Origin: Hymenobacter qilianensis
GTDB taxonomy: Bacteria > Bacteroidota > Bacteroidia > Cytophagales > Hymenobacteraceae
Assembly: GCF_014489555.1 (NCBI RefSeq)
Contig: NZ_CP060784.1
Location: 3,100,001 to 3,164,000, forward strand
Direction of reading: 5' to 3'
Length of the DNA: 64,000 nt
Part shown: positions 1 to 9,755 of the stretch, in pieces
Numbering within the stretch: position 1 is the first letter of the stretch
Layout: each line of letters begins with the position of its first letter
Notes under the pieces: generated by a model
Told to the model about the DNA's origin: nothing
The model's input: only the letters and a program-made list of their open reading frames with translations
Databases searched by the model: none
Translations under genes and position numbers: made by a program

Positions 1-19
1 AGCCGACGTAGCCGCGTAG

Positions 20-73
20 AACGAGTCGGCTGGCTCTCCCTCTCCCAAAAAGAGGGGAGCCAGCCGACTCGTT
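20..73. repeat. Long inverted-repeat hairpin
   Basis: A 17-base arm (20-36) is perfectly complementary to 57-73, and the pairing continues inward through a pyrimidine/purine stretch with one bulge. It lies upstream of the selO gene. It could be a dispersed palindromic repeat or the terminator of a gene left of the window. No poly-T follows, so a repeat is more likely. Confidence 0.6.
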
Positions 74-259
74 GAACCCTTACTTCTTCGGTTTCCGACC
101 GAACTTGATAGCTATGTTATTTCGTTAGGGAGCATTCATCAAAAGTCAAAGCAGTACAGCTTTCAAGCTGAGTACCGGCCGTAAGCCGTGGCTCAACAGG
201 AACCTAAGCGCCCGGTGTGCGTTGCCATAAATGATAATTCCTTCCACCGTCCTATAATC

Positions 260-1861
260 ATGTCTATATCCACCCAATCATTAGAGCAGGCACCATTCCA
301 AAACTCTTTTGTAGAAGAGTTGAAAGGGGAGGCTTCTCGCAATAAAAACCCGCGCCAGGTGCCGGGCTATCATTATTCACGCATTGAGCCGACGCCCGTA
401 CGCGACCCGCACCTGCTAGCCTGGTCCGATGACCTGGGGGGCTTTTTGGGCCTTGCCCGGCCTGAGGAGCGCGGTCCTGCCGTTAATGCCCTGGCCGGTA
501 ACCTCGTCACTGAAAGCATGAAGCCATTTGCGGCCCGTTATGGTGGGCACCAGTTTGGCCATTGGGCGGGGCAGCTTGGCGATGGGCGTGCCATTTCATT
601 GGGCGAACTAACGGCTGTCGACGGTTCTACCTGGGAAATTCAGCTGAAAGGCGCTGGCCCCACGCCGTACTCCCGCCGGGCTGATGGCCGCGCGGTGCTG
701 CGCTCCTCACTGCGGGAGTTCTTGTGCAGCGAAGCCATGTATTACCTCGGCGTACCAACTACGCGGGCGCTAAGCCTGGTAGGAACCGGCGACAAGGTGG
801 TGCGGGATATGTTTTATAACGGCAACGCGCAGGAAGAGCCGGGCGCCGTGGTGGCGCGGGTCGCACCTACGTTTATCCGCTTCGGTAACTTTCAGATGAT
901 GGCCGTAGCCGGCGAGAAGGACAACCTGCGCGCTTTGGCCGACTACGTGATTAAGCACCACTACCCCGAGCTGGGCGAACCGTCGCCGGAGGTGTACATG
1001 CGCTGGTTTGAGGAAGTGTGTCGGCGCACGGCCGTGATGATAGCGCACTGGATGTCAGTGGGCTTTGTGCACGGCGTGATGAACACCGATAACATGTCCA
1101 TCCTCGGCCTCACCATCGATTACGGCCCCTACGGCTGGCTGGAGCCTTACGAGCTGGATTGGACGCCCAACACCACTGACTTCAGCAGCCGGCGCTACGC
1201 CTTCGGGCAGCAGCCCCAGGTGGCACTCTGGAATCTGTATCAATTGGCCAGAGCCATTGCGCCGCTGGTTCATGAGCCAGAAGCCCTACGCGGAAGCCTC
1301 GATCAGTACACGAAGACGTTGGCCGAAACCCAGCATGCCATGATGCTACGCAAGCTCGGTCTCACTGAATTAAATCAGGAGGAAGACCGCGCCTTAATTG
1401 AAGGTCTGCATGAAGCAATGGCCGAGTCGCAAGTGGACATGACCATATTCTTCCGCCGCCTTTCGCATGCTGCTCCCGCTTTGATAGCAAGCTCGGAAAA
1501 CCAAAATGCTCTGTTCCAGGAGATAGTGCAAGCTGCTTCGTACGGCACGTCGCCCGAAGGAGAGCAGATGTTGCACCAGTGGCTGCAGCGCTACACCGAC
1601 CGGCTACATCAGGAATCTGCTGACCCAGAGGCTATTCGCGAAAGCATGCTCAGCGCCAACCCCAAGTACGTGCTGCGCAACTACCTCGCTCAGCAGGCCA
1701 TCGAAGCTGCCGAAACTGGTGATTTGTCGGTGCTGAATCGACTGATGGAAGTTCTCAAAACTCCTTTTGCCGAGCAGCCCGAGCACGACGAGCTAGCCAC
1801 CAAGCGCCCCGACTGGGCGCGGACCAAAGCCGGCTGCGCTACGTTATCGTGCAGTTCCTAA
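260..1861 (+). CDS. selO: Protein adenylyltransferase SelO (YdiU family)
   Basis: SelO proteins are pseudokinases that transfer AMP from ATP to Ser, Thr or Tyr of target proteins and are linked to redox stress. From the ATG at 260 the product is 533 aa. Family signatures are visible: YGGHQFGHWAGQLGDGRA (residues about 94-111), LKGAGPTPYSRRADGRAVLR, and HGVMNTDNMSILG, which holds the metal- and ATP-binding acidic residues. The C-terminus ends in SCSS, so Cys sits where some SelO proteins have selenocysteine. The frame is open upstream to 188 (GTG), but family N-termini fit the ATG at 260 better. The octamer TGGGGGGC at 435 lies in frame. It stands alone: a repeat block follows, then a helicase gene. 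Confidence 0.93.
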   Translation: MSISTQSLEQAPFQNSFVEELKGEASRNKNPRQVPGYHYSRIEPTPVRDPHLLAWSDDLGGFLGLARPEERGPAVNALAGNLVTESMKPFAARYGGHQFGHWAGQLGDGRAISLGELTAVDGSTWEIQLKGAGPTPYSRRADGRAVLRSSLREFLCSEAMYYLGVPTTRALSLVGTGDKVVRDMFYNGNAQEEPGAVVARVAPTFIRFGNFQMMAVAGEKDNLRALADYVIKHHYPELGEPSPEVYMRWFEEVCRRTAVMIAHWMSVGFVHGVMNTDNMSILGLTIDYGPYGWLEPYELDWTPNTTDFSSRRYAFGQQPQVALWNLYQLARAIAPLVHEPEALRGSLDQYTKTLAETQHAMMLRKLGLTELNQEEDRALIEGLHEAMAESQVDMTIFFRRLSHAAPALIASSENQNALFQEIVQAASYGTSPEGEQMLHQWLQRYTDRLHQESADPEAIRESMLSANPKYVLRNYLAQQAIEAAETGDLSVLNRLMEVLKTPFAEQPEHDELATKRPDWARTKAGCATLSCSS

Positions 1862-1884
1862 AGAGTTGCTTATCCGTATTGTTA

Positions 1885-2099
1885 GAACGCGGTAGAGACG
1901 CAACATTTTGCGTCTCCTCGTTGAACCTTAACTGGCTGTAACCCTCGCATCTGTTATCCTGACGCAGGAAGGACGTTATCACCTCAGCACAGGTTGTTAT
2001 GATAGTCGTTCAACTGCTATAAGGTCCTTTCTTCGTCAGGATGACAGATGATTAATGTTCAACGACGAGACGCAGAATGTTGCGTCTGTACCGCGTTCT
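1885..2099. repeat. Composite nested inverted repeat (MITE-like)
   Basis: The outer arms 1885-1926 and 2058-2099 are near-perfect inverted copies of about 42 bases. Each carries an internal GAGACGC/GCGTCTC palindrome. A second inverted pair is nested inside (about 1956-1974 and 2024-2042). Related elements with the same GAGACGC core and a GTTGAAC-type flank occur at 28971-29068 and 40758-40860. There is no ORF, so it is a non-autonomous element. It fills the 313-base gap before the helicase gene; nothing else is visible there. Confidence 0.75.
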
Positions 2100-2174
2100 A
2101 TTCAAGCAATACTCAACATGCCGAAGGCTACCTTTGGACGACTGGCCAGTACTTATTGAGAGGCTTATTGCATA

Positions 2175-5100
2175 TTGAGACTAGACGAACCTTATCTGCT
2201 TTCGGCGGCCGGGCCGCACCCGCACAAGTATGTACTCCCGGCCATAACGGTGGCCAAGCTGACAAGTACAATTGTCGGGCTGCATTGCGTGGGGCTGCCG
2301 CCCGCTGACAGCCGCACGCTGGCTGCTATTCAGCCCGAAACCCTGGCGCTGGATAACGGCACATTTACCAGCTTATCGCACGCGGCCAGCGAGTTGCGAT
2401 TTCCAACGGTAGTTGTGCAGCAAAACGGCCCGGACTTAGTGGCATCCTGTGCTTGTGCCATTCCAAAAACCAGTCTATGCGAGCATCAGGCACTGGTGCT
2501 GCTGAGCATTTTGCAGCGCAAGGAACTACGCCTATTCTTCGACAAGCCCGCCCGTCACGCCTACATGCGCACCCTGGCTCGCGACTATGGTCTAGAACAG
2601 GCGGAAGACCTCGATGAGCATTTTGAGCTAACCTATACCCGCCCTTCATTGGTAAGCGCCGTGCCGCGCCGCCCTGACTTATACGCGGTTACGGCCACTA
2701 CCAAGCAGGAGCTGATAACGCAGTTGCTGCCCACTAAACGAAGGCCGGCCGCTGATTTGCCCCCAGCCAACAGTTGCTGGTGTTGAGCAGGCACCGCTAC
2801 TATGGGCACCTGACTATCTACCTAGCGGAAGCGGCTATGACGGCTACGGGCAAGGTCAAAAATCCGGTGAATATCATCAACCCGCTGGATGGCATCTGGC
2901 AGCTCCAGCAGCCCGATGAAGTCAAGTTTTACACGGCCATTTCCCACTTTCAGCGCAACTACGAAGATACCCGCACGAGTGCTGCCATAAGTGCCTTGCG
3001 GGCCGTGGTGCAGAACCCCACTGGCCTGCCGGTGTACGCGCACAACACCAGTGTTTCCGACAATATAACGGCCCAATCTGTTACGTCAGTAAAGCTCCGG
3101 CACACCAAGCTAGACCTGCGGATACTGGTGGAGCAGCAGGGCGACTATTACCAGGTAAGCGGCAAGCTCTGGCTTCACGATCAGCCTTTTGACTTGAAAG
3201 GCTTAACCATTCAGTACGAGTATTTTGTGGCCGTGCACGGTGCGCTGTACTTGCTCGACGACCTCGATGTGTGGCGGGTGGTTGAGTTTTTTCAAAAGCG
3301 CAACAACACCCTGCTCATTCACCAATCGAAGTTCAGCGAGTTTCAGCGCGATGTGCTGGCCAACCTGGAAAACCGTCTGCACATCACCTACGGCTATATG
3401 CGGCCCGCTACGCCTAAGCAGTTGGTAGAGAGTGGCTTTAATGAAGCACCGGAGTTGCTGCTTTACCTGTCAGACGCTGGCGGGCACGTGGAGCTGCTGC
3501 CGGTGATGCGCTACGGTCCTACGGAGGTGTCTATTTTGTCGCGGCGGCAGCTGTATGCTACCGATGAGCTGGGGCGGGCCTTCTTGCTGGCGCGGGATGC
3601 GGCAGCTGAAAACAATTTTCTGGCGGCTCTGCTGCGCCATTATCCCGATTTTCAGGAGCAGGTCAATCAAGAGAGTTTGTACGTGCCGAAAAGCCAGTTT
3701 TTGCAGGAAGAATGGTTTCTGGACGCTTTCGAGGACTGGCGCAACTTAGGCATCACTATTCTGGGCTTTAATCAGCTCAAAGGCAATACATACAACCCCA
3801 ATAAAGCCCACGTGACCGTGCGCGTAACGGGCGAGAATAACTGGTTTGATACCGTGCTACGGGTGCGCTTTGGCAAGCAGGAGGCATCTATGCGAAATCT
3901 GCACAGGGCCATTCGCAACAAGAGCCGCTACGTGCAGCTCGACGATGGCACCCGCGGTATTTTGCCCCAGGAATGGGTCGAGAAGTTTGCCGCCTATTTT
4001 GCAGCAGGCGAGGTGGTTGAGGACAAGATTCGGACGCCCAGCATCAGCTTCGCTACTCTCGAAGAACTGTATGAGCCGGAAGCGCTGCTGCCCAACGCTC
4101 AAAACCAATTATCGCGCTACAAAGCCGCTGTGGCCGATTTTGCTGGTATCAAGCCCGTAAATTTGCCCCCCGACTTGCGCGCTACCCTGCGCGACTACCA
4201 GCACCAGGGCCTTAACTGGCTGAACTTCCTCGATACCTTCAACTTCGGCGGCTGCCTGGCCGATGATATGGGTTTGGGCAAAACCCTGCAAGTGTTGGCT
4301 TTTATCCTGCTTCAGCGGGAAAAAAGCCCCCCAGGCGCTAACCTGGTCGTGGTGCCGACTTCGCTCGTGTTCAACTGGCTGGCGGAGGTAGAAAAGTTTG
4401 CCCCTACGCTGCGCGTACACGTTCTGCACGGCGCCGACCGTGGCCTGCACACCCGTGCTTTCGACAAGTCCGACGTCGTGCTGACCACCTACAATACCGT
4501 GGTGTCGGATATTCGGTGGCTGAAGGAGTATCGCTTCAACTACGTGTTTCTGGATGAAGCGCAGGCCATCAAAAACCCTGATTCTCAGCGCTACCGGGCT
4601 GCTTGTTTGCTCCAGGCCCGCAACCGTGTGGTGCTCACCGGTACGCCCGTTGAGAACAACACCTACGACCTTTACGGGCAGCTTTCCTTCGCTTGCCCCG
4701 GTTTGCTGGGTAGTCGGCAGCACTTTCAGGACTTGTATGCCGCGCCCATCGACAAGTTCAAGGACGCGAAACGGGCGCGGGCGCTCCAGCGCAAAATCAA
4801 CCCCTTCGTGCTGCGCCGCACCAAGGCCCAGGTAGCCGCCGAGCTGCCCGATAAAACCGAAATGGTGCTCTACTGCGAGATGGGCGCCGAGCAGCGCCGC
4901 GTGTATGAGGCCTGCAAGCAGGAGTATCGGGCGAAGCTGATGGGGCTGCACGAAGAAACACCCGGCAAAAGCAGCCTCCATATTCTGCAGGGCCTCACCA
5001 AGCTGCGCCAGATCTGTAATGCGCCCGCGCTGCTGCGCGAACAGGAATATTACGGCTCGGCGTCGGCCAAGCTGGAAGCGTTGCTGGAGGAAATCAGCAC

Positions 5101-5566
5101 AAAAGCCCCCCAGCACAAAATCCTGATCTTCTCGCAGTTTGTGGGTATGCTCAACCTGATCCGGCGAGAGCTTGACCAGAGTGATATCAGCTACCAATAC
5201 CTCACCGGCCAAACCCGCAACCGCGAAGCAGCTGTCACTGCCTTTCAGGAAGACGAAACCGTGCGCGTGTTTCTTATCAGCCTGAAAGCCGGCGGCACGG
5301 GCCTCAACCTCACCGAAGCCGACTACGTTTACCTCGTGGACCCGTGGTGGAACCCCGCCGTAGAAAACCAAGCCATAGACCGCAGTCACCGCATCGGCCA
5401 AACCAAAAAAGTGGTAGCCGTCCGCCTCATCTGCCCCGATACGATTGAGGAGAAAATCATGAAGCTCCAGGAAGCCAAGCGCGAGCTGGCCTACGAGCTT
5501 ATCAAAACCGACACGGCGCTGGTGAAGGCTCTGACAAAGCAGGAGCTGCTGGCGCTGTTTAGCTGA
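2175..5566 (+). pseudogene. SNF2-family DEAD/DEAH helicase, one frame break
   Basis: SWI2/SNF2 ATPases translocate on double-stranded DNA and remodel protein-DNA complexes. The gene lies in two frames: 2175-2786, then from about 2774 to 5566. The break is a run of five C (2760-2764) in TTGCCCCCAG. One more C gives DLPPSQQLLVLSRHRYYG and joins the halves into about 1130 aa. The N-terminal part has a SWIM-like CxC...CxH pattern (SCAC...LCEH). The second part has DMGLGKT (Walker A), LDEAQ (motif II), LTGTPVENN (motif III), and the helicase C motifs SLKAGGTGLNL and AIDRSHRIGQ. The start is uncertain: an in-frame stop is at 2157 and the first candidate is TTG 2175. The gene is probably intact in the cell if the C run is undercalled. 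Confidence 0.88.
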
Positions 5567-5584
5567 GGTTATTCGCTAACTTCC

Positions 5585-5689
5585 AGACCGTCATGCAGAG
5601 CGGCAGCGAAGCATCTCACGTGCTGATGTTGCAATGGTAATCCAAAGACTGCACGCGAGATGCTTCGCTGCCGCTCTGCATGACGGTCT
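5585..5689. repeat. REP-like palindrome (GTCATGCAGAGCG family)
   Basis: The arms 5585-5617 and 5657-5689 are complementary over about 33 bases around a 39-base centre. The arm core GTCATGCAGAGCGGCAGCGA recurs with small changes at 18268, 31785, 50952, 55740 and 61532. It lies between the convergent helicase and glycosidase genes and could also act as a bidirectional transcript end. Confidence 0.8.
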
Positions 5690-5731
5690 AGGAGAGTAGA
5701 CCCCTTGCTCTCATGCTTCTTGTGAATAGTT

Positions 5732-7003
5732 TTACTTCCCCTTCACATAAAACGGAATATTGGCCGTCGCCACATTATCGTGCCCGTCGTAGGCATACAC
5801 GAATAGGCGGTAGGCGCCTTCCTTAACAGGAGCGGTGAGCTTGGTTTGGGCTTTCGCGCCAGCCGGAATCAGGTTGGGAATGGCAACGGGGCGGCTTTCC
5901 CGGTCGCCGCCGGATTTGAGGTCGGTGCTTTCTGGGAGCAGCTCGTAGCGGAAGGTGAGGGGGTCTTTGTTGGGGTCGGTGACGGTGGCCACGACGGGGT
6001 AGCTCTGGCCGGCTTGCAGGTAGATGTTGTCGGTTGACTTCTTGCCATCCAGCAAAAAGCCCCCCAGGTGCGGCGCCCGGTTCTGGGGCCACTTGCCGCT
6101 CCACAGATACTGCATCACATCCACCACTTCCGACTCCTTGCCGTCCTCCGTGAAGATGCCGTACCAGGTGGGCGTGCGCTCCTGCTTTTGGCCCCACAAA
6201 AACACGTAGGTGCCCAGGCACTGCGTTTTGTCTTTGGCAATAGAGGCTTGGTAGCGACTTTGGTACACGGCAGCTTTCTGGCTGCTGGTTTCTTCCACCG
6301 AGGCTTTCCAGGGCGTGACGGGGCTTTCCCAATGGCCGGTGGGGCCCCACTCGGCTACCACGTAGGGGCCGGTCCAGCCGGTGGTGCGCACCTGCTGCGG
6401 AATGGCGGCCAGCCCGGCGTAGGTGTTGATGCTTAGAATATCCACGGCCGGGCACTTGGCCTTGATGTAGTCGACTTCCTTCTGATTGAGGCCGGCCAGC
6501 ACGGTGCTGGTGGGGTGGTTGGGGTCAGCTTCATGAATCATCTGGGCAATCTGCTGCACGGCATCCCAGACTTTCGGGTTGGTGTACTCTAGGTTCAGCT
6601 CATTACCGATGCCCCAGAACAGCACGGCCGGGTTGTCCTTGTACTTCACCACCTCGGCGCGCAGCTTCTGCAGCTGCTCGGCCACGGCCTGAGGATTGTT
6701 GTAGTCGAAGCCGTGCCGCTCGCGGGCCACATCGAGCCCCAGCATCACGGTGAGGCCGTTTTTGTTGGCTTCGGCCAGCACCTTATCCGCGTCATTGGTG
6801 CTCCAGGTGCGAATAGAATTGCCGCCGTAGGCTTTGATGCGCTCCGGAAATTGCCCCCCACCAGCTCCATTTATGAAGTAAGGCTTCCCTCCCCGCAGCA
6901 GCTCGTAGCGCCCGTTGGCTTGTTTTACCTCAACCTTTACGGGGCCGGTTTGAGCGAAGGTCGTGGTGAAGGTGAGGAGAAAAAGGCAGGAGAGAAGCTT
7001 CAT
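5732..7003 (-). CDS. Secreted TIM-barrel glycoside hydrolase
   Basis: 423 aa with a signal peptide ending near FAQ (residues 1-18). The product is predicted to be exported and to hydrolyse glycosidic bonds. The barrel shows GGNSIRTW near the first strand, WGIGNELN with the expected acid/base Glu, and VAEWGPTG with the likely nucleophile Glu. This is the retaining clan A arrangement of GH2 and GH5-type enzymes. About 100 C-terminal residues look like a beta-sandwich (GQSYPVVATVTDPNKDPL, Ig-like). The exact GH family and substrate are not evident. The gene stands alone. A GCCCCCCA octamer preceded by A5 lies only 7 bases upstream of the start codon. Confidence 0.8.
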   Translation of the reverse strand: MKLLSCLFLLTFTTTFAQTGPVKVEVKQANGRYELLRGGKPYFINGAGGGQFPERIKAYGGNSIRTWSTNDADKVLAEANKNGLTVMLGLDVARERHGFDYNNPQAVAEQLQKLRAEVVKYKDNPAVLFWGIGNELNLEYTNPKVWDAVQQIAQMIHEADPNHPTSTVLAGLNQKEVDYIKAKCPAVDILSINTYAGLAAIPQQVRTTGWTGPYVVAEWGPTGHWESPVTPWKASVEETSSQKAAVYQSRYQASIAKDKTQCLGTYVFLWGQKQERTPTWYGIFTEDGKESEVVDVMQYLWSGKWPQNRAPHLGGFLLDGKKSTDNIYLQAGQSYPVVATVTDPNKDPLTFRYELLPESTDLKSGGDRESRPVAIPNLIPAGAKAQTKLTAPVKEGAYRLFVYAYDGHDNVATANIPFYVKGK

Positions 7004-7076
7004 AGGGTCTGGGGGGCTTTTTGGTGGATTAAAGCTAGCTAGATCTGGGCGCTATACAGCCTGTGGCTCCTAGCTT

Positions 7077-7373
7077 CTACAGCGGCTCATCATTGCTGGT
7101 GTTGCTGGCGCCGGGGTCCGTGTCGCCGCCCAGGTCGGACTGCGTACCGGCCGCCGTGGGGTCGGTCGGTATGTCCGTCGCGGCTTCGCTTTCTGTGCTG
7201 GGCGTGGTGTCTTCTGCGTCAGCGGTTGCGGGTGGCGCGGCCGTGGGGGCGCTGTCGGGGCGGGGCTGGTTGGTAAGGGTAGGAGCGTCGGCGCTCTGGG
7301 TATCGGCGGTGCCTTTCGTGGGCAGATTATTATCCGCCGGATTGGGCTGCCTGGGGGGCGTTTTGGGGTCCAT
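7077..7373 (-). CDS. Small disordered acidic hypothetical protein
   Basis: 98 aa, rich in Pro, Thr, Ala, Asp and Ser (for example TPPRQPNPADNN, TAAPPATADAEDTTP), with no hydrophobic core, signal peptide or known motif. It looks intrinsically disordered. The ATG, the octamer within codons 6-8 and the clean 3' end make it plausible, and such short acidic proteins are common in these genomes. However, low-complexity GC-rich ORFs can arise by chance and an opposing ORF of similar length exists. Function unknown. Confidence 0.45.
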   Translation of the reverse strand: MDPKTPPRQPNPADNNLPTKGTADTQSADAPTLTNQPRPDSAPTAAPPATADAEDTTPSTESEAATDIPTDPTAAGTQSDLGGDTDPGASNTSNDEPL

Positions 7374-7578
7374 AACAGTTGGTTATATAAGTTGCAAAGG
7401 CCGCTAGTAAAGTAATGGCTACCAGGTAGCTATACGGTATAGCTGAACTGTTGGCTGCACTGGATATTTGTCAATGTGTGGCATAGCTGTGTATACATCG
7501 GGAGATTCTGCCGCAGTCACTCGGCGCAACCGAGCGACTGCAAGGTATCGCGCCAGTTGGACCAGTGGGGAAGAGCGC

Positions 7579-8442
7579 TTATTTCTGCACAGTGTACTGA
7601 ACCTCCACAGCCACCGGATAATGGTCGGAGGGCGTTTTGCCGCCACCGTAGGTTTCCGTTAGAATGCCGTACCGGGTGGCCTTGAAAGCGGGACTCAGAA
7701 AAATATGGTCAATGCGGGCGTCGGTTTTGCTCTGCGAGTTGAAGTCGTTGAACGTGCCGCTGGGCGCGTACACCACTTGTGCCAGCTGATAGGCATCGCG
7801 CAGGTTGCTGGCCGTATTAAGAATAGTATAGCTCTCGTTGCGCTGGTCGATGTTGAAGTCGCCTGTCAGGATGGTTGGCGTCGGGCCGGCCAGCTCTTTC
7901 ACTTTGCTTAAAATCAGCCTAGCGCTTTCTTTCCGGGCCTCAGTGCCTACATGGTCGAAGTGAGTGTTGAAGAAGTAGAACGTAAAGCCTGTTTTTTTCT
8001 CCCGCAGCTGACTCCAGCTGCAAACCCGCGGCAGTGCGGCATCCCAGCCCTTGCTCGGAACGGCGCCCGTGGGTGAAAGCCAGAACGTGCCTTGCTTGAG
8101 CAGCTGGTATTTGTCTTTCTTATAAAAGATAGCCGAAAATTCCCCGGCCTGCTTACCGTCGTCGCGGCCCGCGCCGGTGTAGGCGTAGCTCGGCATTTGG
8201 CGCGTCATATCCTGGAGCTGGTGATACAGCCCTTCCTGCGTACCAAAGACGTCAAAGTCCTGAAAGCGAATGAGATTGACTAAGTGCGGCATCCGTTGGC
8301 GCCAGCCATTTACTGTGTCCTGCGGATTATCGTAGCGGATATTGTAAGTCGCCACCTTCATCATTTGAGCAGCTAGCTCTACCCGGCTACCAAGCACCAG
8401 CAGCGCTACTACTAGAATTTTCTTGAACGCAGATAAATACAT
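7579..8442 (-). CDS. Exported endonuclease/exonuclease/phosphatase-family protein
   Basis: EEP-fold enzymes cleave phosphodiester or phosphomonoester bonds in nucleic acids, lipids or inositol phosphates. Fold signatures appear in order: VATYNIRYDN (metal Asn), GTQEG (metal Glu), NTHFDHVG (catalytic His), LTGDFNID (Asp/Asn pair), RIDHIFL and SDHYPV (C-terminal His). From the ATG at 8442 the protein begins with a signal peptide (MYLSAFKKILVVALLVLGS), which supports that start over the upstream in-frame one at 8487. This exported Bacteroidota subtype has no assigned substrate. Confidence 0.86.
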   Translation of the reverse strand: MYLSAFKKILVVALLVLGSRVELAAQMMKVATYNIRYDNPQDTVNGWRQRMPHLVNLIRFQDFDVFGTQEGLYHQLQDMTRQMPSYAYTGAGRDDGKQAGEFSAIFYKKDKYQLLKQGTFWLSPTGAVPSKGWDAALPRVCSWSQLREKKTGFTFYFFNTHFDHVGTEARKESARLILSKVKELAGPTPTILTGDFNIDQRNESYTILNTASNLRDAYQLAQVVYAPSGTFNDFNSQSKTDARIDHIFLSPAFKATRYGILTETYGGGKTPSDHYPVAVEVQYTVQK

Positions 8443-8530
8443 AGCGAGGAGAAAAAAAGAGTGAACGCCGACTATTGCTCTTGCCACCGACCACCTGCCT
8501 GGGGGGCTTTTTTGGTGTGAGGGCCAGCGC

Positions 8531-8640
8531 GAGTTTAGCGTAGCGTAACCCGTGCTGATTTTGTTGTGAGGCTGCGCCTCACCCGTCCGGACGACTGGCG
8601 TTTGCTTGGCTGGTCATGAGTTACGCTGTGCTAAACTTAC
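8531..8640. repeat. Imperfect inverted repeat with central palindrome
   Basis: The arms 8531-8549 (GAGTTTAGCGTAGCGTAAC) and 8620-8640 are inverted copies with two or three mismatches. A palindrome TGAGGCTGCGCCTCA lies at 8567-8581. The arm core GAGTTTAGC recurs as a tight palindrome at 9231-9253. No gene lies in 8443-8741. Confidence 0.55.
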
Positions 8641-8741
8641 GCCGCAACTTTTTGAATGCGGTTCCTGGTTTAGATCCTCTTAGCACTAACCTCACAGGTT
8701 CTGGCTACGTTATATAGCGTACACCATTTTCCTTGTCAATC

Positions 8742-8996
8742 ATGAGCATATTTGGTTCTGACCGCTCAAGCGGTACACTAGGTGGCCTGCTTTCAGGCCT
8801 GTTTGGCGGTGGTAGAAGGGCCGTAAACCCTGCTACTGGTACATATGGTAATGCCGGCCGGTCTGGGGGCGTTGGGCGCAAGCTGGCTACCGGGGCGTTG
8901 TTGGCTGCCGGTGCTGCTTACCTCTACAACCGCAATAAGAATAAGGGCACTGGTACGTCCAATACCAACGTGTCCAACTTCAACCCAAATCTGTAG
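8742..8996 (+). CDS. Small Gly-rich hypothetical protein
   Basis: 84 aa from ATG 8742 (TTG 8733 is in frame just upstream). A Gly/Ser-rich N-terminus (TLGGLLSGLFGGG) is followed by a possible short membrane segment (LATGALLAAGAAYLY) and an Asn-rich tail. A strong intrinsic terminator follows within 25 bases, which supports a real transcribed gene. I do not recognise the family. Similar small Gly-rich proteins occur in this group without an assigned function. Confidence 0.6.
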   Translation: MSIFGSDRSSGTLGGLLSGLFGGGRRAVNPATGTYGNAGRSGGVGRKLATGALLAAGAAYLYNRNKNKGTGTSNTNVSNFNPNL

Positions 8997-9017
8997 GCGC
9001 TCCGCCGGATGTTATGT

Positions 9018-9063
9018 AAAAGCCCCACTCCTGGCCGGTACTGGCTCAGGGGTGGGGCTTTTT
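9018..9063 (+). terminator. Rho-independent terminator
   Basis: AAAAGCCCCAC (9018-9028) pairs with GTGGGGCTTTTT (9052-9063) around a GC-rich loop, with a T run on the + strand. It sits just after the 8742-8996 gene. Confidence 0.85.
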
Positions 9064-9230
9064 GTTAAGTTTAAGAATTAAAAAAATGAGGTGACAACTA
9101 AGTAGAGGCATGCTCAGCTTGGCGAAGCATGACACGAATGCGAAATCCTAATCCTGCGCTAAACAACTGCGCTGTACCAGCTTGCCGCTTGGCGACAGTG
9201 GAGGTACAACCTCCACATTATGGTCGGTCA

Positions 9231-9253
9231 CGAGTTTAGCTGCGCTAAACTCG
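9231..9253. repeat. Short palindrome
   Basis: CGAGTTTAGC and its complement GCTAAACTCG are separated by three bases. It is a short relative of the repeat at 8531-8640. The pair brackets the small gene at 8742 and ends where the AT-rich gene region begins. Confidence 0.5.
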
Positions 9254-9269
9254 CGCCAGCTTGGGCTTA

Positions 9270-9710
9270 CTATAGTTTTTTATAATAAGTACTTCCGCCT
9301 TTATTACTAATTCCTTCTTCAATCCTGATCTTGTTCAACTTAAACTCTTCAACTGGTAGAGATACAGTCATTAATACATTATCATAGGTAGCAGCGGTGA
9401 ATTGTCCCTCTTCATTTAAAAGAAAATCCTTGAATGTAATCCTGCTTTCATTAAACTTCCATACACCCTTATTTAGATAGATTAGTCTATTAGTATCTCG
9501 ATTATATATTCGTTTCTCATACGTTCCTCCCTTAAAAATCTTAAGTGTATCATTTGTGTAGCTATTATGATCAAACACATAAGTTCCAGCTATTGAATCC
9601 TCACTTATAGATACACAACTCGCGCAACCTGAGATAGTCGATAATGCGCATCCTATCTGTAGGATAATACGCTGTATAGCAAGAGTCATTAAAGTTGACG
9701 GAGAAGACAA
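9270..9710 (-). CDS. AT-rich hypothetical exported protein
   Basis: 146 aa, or 139 from the second Met. The N-terminus is hydrophobic and runs into CALSTISGCASC, a plausible lipoprotein signal. The mature part reads as a small beta-rich domain (GTYVFDHNS, GGTYEKRIYNR, GVWKFNESRITFKDF), like lipocalin-type or copper-resistance-like lipoproteins of Bacteroidota. The family is not identified. The codons are clearly AT-rich, unlike the GC-rich neighbours, and the gene sits between a palindrome and a gene remnant, so recent acquisition is plausible. Confidence 0.6.
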   Translation of the reverse strand: MSSPSTLMTLAIQRIILQIGCALSTISGCASCVSISEDSIAGTYVFDHNSYTNDTLKIFKGGTYEKRIYNRDTNRLIYLNKGVWKFNESRITFKDFLLNEEGQFTAATYDNVLMTVSLPVEEFKLNKIRIEEGISNKGGSTYYKKL

Positions 9711-9755
9711 AGTTTCTTTATAAAATGTGTACTAAAGTACATCTACAGTATGCAC

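Noticed and set aside
4109..5401. 430-codon open frame antisense to the helicase gene
   Set aside because: It mirrors the codon pattern of the helicase on the other strand and has no recognisable motif; a shadow frame.
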